A DNA stretch of 64,000 bases, taken from the NCBI RefSeq assembly GCF_051307055.1, contig NZ_CP149994.1, forward strand, positions 4,030,001 to 4,094,000, read 5' to 3'. Position 1 is the stretch's first letter, and every line of letters starts with the position of its first letter. Of the stretch, positions 60,147-64,000 are shown piece after piece. A program made the translations under genes and the position numbers. The notes beneath the pieces were generated by a model. The model worked only from the letters and a program-made list of their open reading frames with translations. It did not search any database and was not told the origin of the DNA. Source of the DNA: Dryocola sp051307055. Lineage in GTDB: Bacteria; Pseudomonadota; Gammaproteobacteria; Enterobacterales; Enterobacteriaceae.

Positions 60147-60515
60147 TTATCGCCAATGCTGCCATAGCAGCGTGACCCAGGTGAGCACAGCGAGGATAAT
60201 GGCTATCAGCACGGCGGCTGAACCCATATCTTTTGCCCGTCCTGAAAGCTCGTGGTAATCCGTGCCGACACGGTCAACCAACGCTTCGAGGGCGCTGTTA
60301 AGAATCTCGACAATCATAACCAGCACAACGGAGCCGATAAGGAGAATACGAATGACAGGATCAACGTCCAGCCAGCAGGCGACGGCAATGGCGATAACCG
60401 CGGCAACCCCTTCCTGACGGAAGGCGGCTTCGTGAATCCAGGCGGCGCGCAGGCCTTTCCAGGAGTAGCCGGCGGCCTTGATAATACGGGTAAATCCAGC
60501 GGTGTTATTCGCCAT
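60147..60515 (-). CDS. dgkA: Diacylglycerol kinase DgkA
   Basis: Trimeric inner-membrane enzyme with three helices that phosphorylates diacylglycerol from osmoregulated glucan synthesis back to phosphatidate. It has 122 residues as in E. coli. The catalytic region EILNSALEALVDRVGTDYHELSGRAKDMGSAAV is conserved, and the N-terminal amphipathic part includes AAWIHEAAFRQEG. It diverges from plsB, the same pair as in E. coli, and is upstream of lexA on the same strand. Confidence 0.97.
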   Translation of the reverse strand: MANNTAGFTRIIKAAGYSWKGLRAAWIHEAAFRQEGVAAVIAIAVACWLDVDPVIRILLIGSVVLVMIVEILNSALEALVDRVGTDYHELSGRAKDMGSAAVLIAIILAVLTWVTLLWQHWR

Positions 60516-60699
60516 GTTGGGAAACCTTTTTAAAATAAAAGCGTCAATGCTTATCAGTACCCTTCACGCTTCAGGTTTTAACCCGGAATCCGATAACCTG
60601 AACCTTGATGGGGAAAATCGCAACGCCACAGAAATCTTATGCAGTTTCTGCTATTCTTGCGGCGAATTTGCACTATTAACCTGAGGCTTTACATCGTTT

Positions 60700-63132
60700 A
60701 TGTCAGGCTGGCCAAGAATTTACTACAAATTACTTAATTTACCATTAAGCGTTCTGGTAAAGAGCAAGTCCATACCGGCAGATCCTCAAGCCGAGCTGGG
60801 CCTGGATACCACACGCCCTATTATGTACGTTCTGCCTTATAACTCTAAGGCGGACTTGTTGACGCTACGCGCGCAATGCCTCGCACATGATTTACCCGAT
60901 CCGCTCGAACCGCTGGAAATAGACGGGGCGCTTCTGCCGCGCTATGTCTTTATCCACAGCGGGCCGCGCGTCTTCACCTATTACACGCCGAAGGAAGAGT
61001 CCGTTAAGCTCTTCCACGACTATCTCGATCTGCACCGCAGCAATCCAAATCTGGATGTGCAGATGGTGCCGGTATCGGTAATGTTTGGCCGCTCTCCGGG
61101 CCGCGAAAAAGGCGAAATCAACCCGCCGCTGCGTATGCTGAACGGCATACAAAAATTCTTCGCGGTCTCCTGGCTTGGACGCGACAGCTTCGTGCGTTTT
61201 TCCGCGCCCGTTTCACTGCGCAGAATGGCAACCGAGCACGGTACCGACAAGCGTATCGCTCAGAAGCTGGCGCGCGTGGCGCGCATGCACTTTGCCCGTC
61301 AGCGTCTGGCCACCATCGGGCCACGCCTGCCGGTACGCCAGGATCTGTTTAACAAGCTTCTGGCATCCAAAGCTATTGCCCGCGCCGTGGAAGACGAGGC
61401 GCGCAGCAAGAAAATCTCCCATGAAAAAGCCCAGCAGAACGCTGTTGCGCTGATGGAAGAGATTGCGGCGAACTTCTCCTACGAAGCCATCCGGCTGACG
61501 GACCGCGTGCTGGGGCTGACCTGGAACCGCCTGTATCAGGGCATCAATGTCCACAACGCCGAGCGCGTGCGCCAGTTAGCTCACGACGGGCATGAAATAG
61601 TTTACGTGCCCTGCCACCGCAGCCACATGGACTATATGCTGCTCTCTTACGTGCTTTATCACCAGGGGCTGGTGCCTCCGCATATCGCGGCGGGTATCAA
61701 TCTGAACTTCTGGCCGGCAGGCCCGATTTTCCGCCGCCTGGGCGCGTTCTTTATCCGCCGCACCTTCAAGGGCAGCAAGCTCTACTCCACCGTATTCCGT
61801 GAATACCTCGGCGAGCTGTTCAGCCGCGGCTATTCCGTTGAATACTTCGTCGAAGGCGGGCGTTCACGTACCGGCCGTTTGCTGGATCCAAAAACCGGCA
61901 CGCTGTCGATGACCATTCAGGCCATGCTACGCGGCGGCACGCGTCCGATTACGTTAGTGCCCATTTACATCGGTTATGAGCACGTGATGGAAGTGGGCAC
62001 TTACGCCAAAGAGCTGCGCGGCGCCACCAAAGAAAAAGAAGGCTTCATGTCGATGTTACGGGGCTTAAGCAAGCTGCGTAACCTGGGCCAGGGCTATGTT
62101 AACTTTGGCGAACCTATGCCGCTGATGACCTTCCTTAACCAGCGTGTGCCGGAGTGGCGCGATGCTATCGATCCCATCGAAGCGGTACGCCCGGCGTGGT
62201 TAACGCCGACGGTGAACGAAATCGCCGCCGAGCTGATGGTGCGTATCAACAACGCGGGGGCGGCCAACGCCATGAACCTGTGCTGTACCGCGCTGCTGGC
62301 TTCGCGTCAGCGTTCACTGACCCGTGAGCAGCTGACCGAGCAGCTCGACTGCTACCTCAGCCTGCTACGTAACGTGCCCTATTCGCCGGATGCCACAGCG
62401 CCGGAACAAAACGCAGATGCGCTTATCGAACATGCGCTGCAGATGAACAAGTTCGAAGTCGAAAAAGACACCATCGGCGATATCATCATTCTGCCGCGCG
62501 AGCAGGCCGTGCTGATGACGTACTACCGTAACAACATCCTGCATATGCTGGTGTTGCCGTCGCTGCTGGCGGCCATCGTTACGCAGCACCGTCATATCGG
62601 TCGTGCCGAGCTGCTGCGTCAGGTAGAAGTGCTTTATCCGATGCTGAAAGCCGAGCTGTTCCTGCGCTGGGAAAAAGAAGCGCTGGCCACGGAAATCGAC
62701 GCGCTGATGAACGAAATGGTGCGTCAGGGCCTGATGACGGTGAGCGGCGAAGAGGTGCAGATTAACCCGGCGCGCTCCCGCACTTTGCAACTGCTGGCGG
62801 CGGGCGTGCGCGAAACGCTACAGCGTTATGCCATTACTTTCTGGCTGCTGAGCGCCAACCCATCGATCAACCGCGGCACGCTTGAACGCGAGAGCCGTAC
62901 CGTGGCGCAGCGACTTTCGATGCTGCACGGTATCAATGCGCCGGAGTTCTTCGATAAGGCTGTCTTCACCTCTCTGGTGCTGACGCTGCGCGACGAAGGT
63001 TATATCAGCGATACCGGCGATGCGGAGCCGACGGAAACGATGAAGGTTTACCAGATGCTGGCCGAGCTGGTGACTTCGGATGTGCGTTTAACCATTGAAA
63101 GCGCAACGTCGCAGGTAGTGCTGGCGGAGTAA
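60700..63132 (+). CDS. plsB: Glycerol-3-phosphate acyltransferase PlsB
   Basis: Membrane-associated enzyme for the first step of phospholipid synthesis, moving acyl chains from acyl-ACP or acyl-CoA to sn-glycerol 3-phosphate. The 810-residue protein (E. coli 807) aligns along its whole length from MSGWPRIYYKLLNLPLS. The acyltransferase motifs are HRSHMDYMLLSYV (HX4D), GAFFIRRTFKG, FVEGGRSRTGR and ITLVPIYIGYE. The end (SATSQVVLAE) differs slightly from E. coli. A strong terminator follows. Confidence 0.98.
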   Translation: MSGWPRIYYKLLNLPLSVLVKSKSIPADPQAELGLDTTRPIMYVLPYNSKADLLTLRAQCLAHDLPDPLEPLEIDGALLPRYVFIHSGPRVFTYYTPKEESVKLFHDYLDLHRSNPNLDVQMVPVSVMFGRSPGREKGEINPPLRMLNGIQKFFAVSWLGRDSFVRFSAPVSLRRMATEHGTDKRIAQKLARVARMHFARQRLATIGPRLPVRQDLFNKLLASKAIARAVEDEARSKKISHEKAQQNAVALMEEIAANFSYEAIRLTDRVLGLTWNRLYQGINVHNAERVRQLAHDGHEIVYVPCHRSHMDYMLLSYVLYHQGLVPPHIAAGINLNFWPAGPIFRRLGAFFIRRTFKGSKLYSTVFREYLGELFSRGYSVEYFVEGGRSRTGRLLDPKTGTLSMTIQAMLRGGTRPITLVPIYIGYEHVMEVGTYAKELRGATKEKEGFMSMLRGLSKLRNLGQGYVNFGEPMPLMTFLNQRVPEWRDAIDPIEAVRPAWLTPTVNEIAAELMVRINNAGAANAMNLCCTALLASRQRSLTREQLTEQLDCYLSLLRNVPYSPDATAPEQNADALIEHALQMNKFEVEKDTIGDIIILPREQAVLMTYYRNNILHMLVLPSLLAAIVTQHRHIGRAELLRQVEVLYPMLKAELFLRWEKEALATEIDALMNEMVRQGLMTVSGEEVQINPARSRTLQLLAAGVRETLQRYAITFWLLSANPSINRGTLERESRTVAQRLSMLHGINAPEFFDKAVFTSLVLTLRDEGYISDTGDAEPTETMKVYQMLAELVTSDVRLTIESATSQVVLAE

Positions 63133-63138
63133 AAGTAA

Positions 63139-63166
63139 ACAGGCGGGGGAACCCGCCTGTTTTTTA
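63139..63166 (+). terminator. Terminator of plsB (and ubiA on the other strand)
   Basis: ACAGGCGGG-GGAA-CCCGCCTGT followed by TTTTTTA, 7 bases past the plsB stop. The genes converge here. Confidence 0.93.
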
Positions 63167-63172
63167 TGAACG

Positions 63173-64000
63173 TCAGAAGTGCATTAAGCTTAACGCCAGC
63201 CCGATAAACAGCGCCAGCCCAACGTAGTTATTATTAAGGAAAGCCTTAAAGCAGGCATCGCGGTCGCGGCCCGCAATCAGCCGCTGCTGATAGATAAACA
63301 GCGCACCCGCAAGGCCAATTGCCCCGTAAAACGCCCCGCCCAGCCCGTTCAGCCAGCCAATCAGCGCCATCAGCGCCAGCACCACAACCTGCAGGATACC
63401 GATGATCAGCTTGTCATAGCGGCCAAAAAGAATGGCTGTGGATTTAATGCCGATCTTAAGATCGTCATCCCGATCCACCATCGCATATTGTGTGTCATAG
63501 GCAACCGCCCAGCAGATATTCGCCAGGAACATCAGCCAGCAGCTTAGCGGCACGCTTTCGCTCACGGCGGCGAAGGCCATCGGGATTGACCAGCCAAACG
63601 CGGCGCCCAGCACCACCTGCGGCAGGTGCGTGTAGCGCTTCATAAACGGGTATACCCAGGCCAGCGCAAGCGCCGCCACCGACAGCAAAATCGTCATGGT
63701 GTTAAGCGTCAGCACCAGCAAAAACGAGAGCAGCACCAGGCATACGAAAAGAATGCGGGCTTCTTTCTCGCTTACCGCCCCGCTCGGCAAAGGGCGATGG
63801 GCCGTGCGCTTTACGTGGCCGTCGAATTTGCGGTCGGCATAATCGTTTACCACGCAACCGGCGGCGCGCATCATCCAGACGCCTGCGATGAACACCGCTA
63901 AGATCGATAGCGGCGGGACGCCGGGCGCCGCCAGCCACAGCGCCCATAGCGTCGGCCAGAGCAGCAGCAGCGATCCGATAGGCTTATCCAGCCGCATCAG
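63173..64000 (-). CDS. ubiA: 4-hydroxybenzoate octaprenyltransferase UbiA, N-terminus outside the window
   Basis: Inner-membrane prenyltransferase that joins the octaprenyl chain to 4-hydroxybenzoate in ubiquinone synthesis. About 276 codons are present; by alignment some 15 N-terminal residues lie beyond the right edge, and the methionine at 63997 (MRLDKPIGSLLLLWPT) is internal. The two Asp-rich Mg/diphosphate motifs are NDYADRKFDGH and DTQYAMVDRDDD. About nine helices are visible, and the end LALSLMHF parallels E. coli. Confidence 0.97.
   Translation of the reverse strand: MMRLDKPIGSLLLLWPTLWALWLAAPGVPPLSILAVFIAGVWMMRAAGCVVNDYADRKFDGHVKRTAHRPLPSGAVSEKEARILFVCLVLLSFLLVLTLNTMTILLSVAALALAWVYPFMKRYTHLPQVVLGAAFGWSIPMAFAAVSESVPLSCWLMFLANICWAVAYDTQYAMVDRDDDLKIGIKSTAILFGRYDKLIIGILQVVVLALMALIGWLNGLGGAFYGAIGLAGALFIYQQRLIAGRDRDACFKAFLNNNYVGLALFIGLALSLMHF

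Overview
This window is enterobacterial chromosome. Its gene order follows the E. coli 91-93 minute region almost gene for gene (crfC, the phn operon, yjdP, gltP, acs-yjcH-actP, yjcE, ghxP, soxR/soxS, pdeC, yjcB, ssb/uvrA, yjbR-yjbQ, aphA, tyrB, alr, dnaB, qorA, dusA, zur, yjbJ, dinF-lexA, dgkA, plsB, ubiA), and protein lengths and motifs match closely. It is not E. coli. The nrf genes and pspG are missing from their usual places, REP-like repeats have a different sequence, and several accessory genes are inserted. A genus in the Enterobacter/Leclercia/Lelliottia/Kosakonia group seems likely, but I cannot fix the genus by reading alone.

Layout. 1-4520: partial crfC, yjdM and yjdN, then an insertion between yjdN and phnC that E. 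coli lacks. It holds a decayed Aer-type chemoreceptor and an intact DUF2235 (Tle1-like) hydrolase. 4719-15831: a complete phosphonate operon phnCDEFGHIJKLMNOP, covering uptake (C, D, E), a GntR regulator (F), the C-P lyase (G-L) and downstream enzymes (M, N, O, P). phnE is intact. Palindromic repeats fill the phnD-phnE and phnE-phnF gaps. 15832-17112: a REP-associated tyrosine transposase (RAYT) broken by an 8-bp tandem duplication, flanked by its probable REP substrates, then yjdP.

17411-27698: an accessory sugar locus. A hybrid sensor kinase and an OmpR-type regulator on the minus strand bracket a plus-strand operon for a ribose-family ABC importer, a D-lyxose/D-mannose-type isomerase, a class II ketose-bisphosphate aldolase and a PfkB kinase. 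A hok-type toxin gene sits before the regulator. 27928-35034: gltP, the acetate genes acs-yjcH-actP, and a Gfo/Idh/MocA oxidoreductase that seems to have lost its last residues to an amber codon. 35274-42991: yjcE, ghxP with PurR-like boxes, a glutathione transferase, a RyjA-like sRNA, soxR (TTG start) and soxS with the classic SoxR operator, pdeC and yjcB.

43089-64000: conserved DNA replication, repair and lipid genes with SOS control visible at uvrA and lexA, plus a TraF-like outer-membrane protein and a cupin gene between dusA and zur. The window ends inside ubiA. The points of most interest are the bracketed sugar-sensing locus, the reversible-looking RAYT frameshift among its REP elements, the 3 x 81 bp repeat array inside the phn operon, and the decayed receptor beside the orphan hydrolase.
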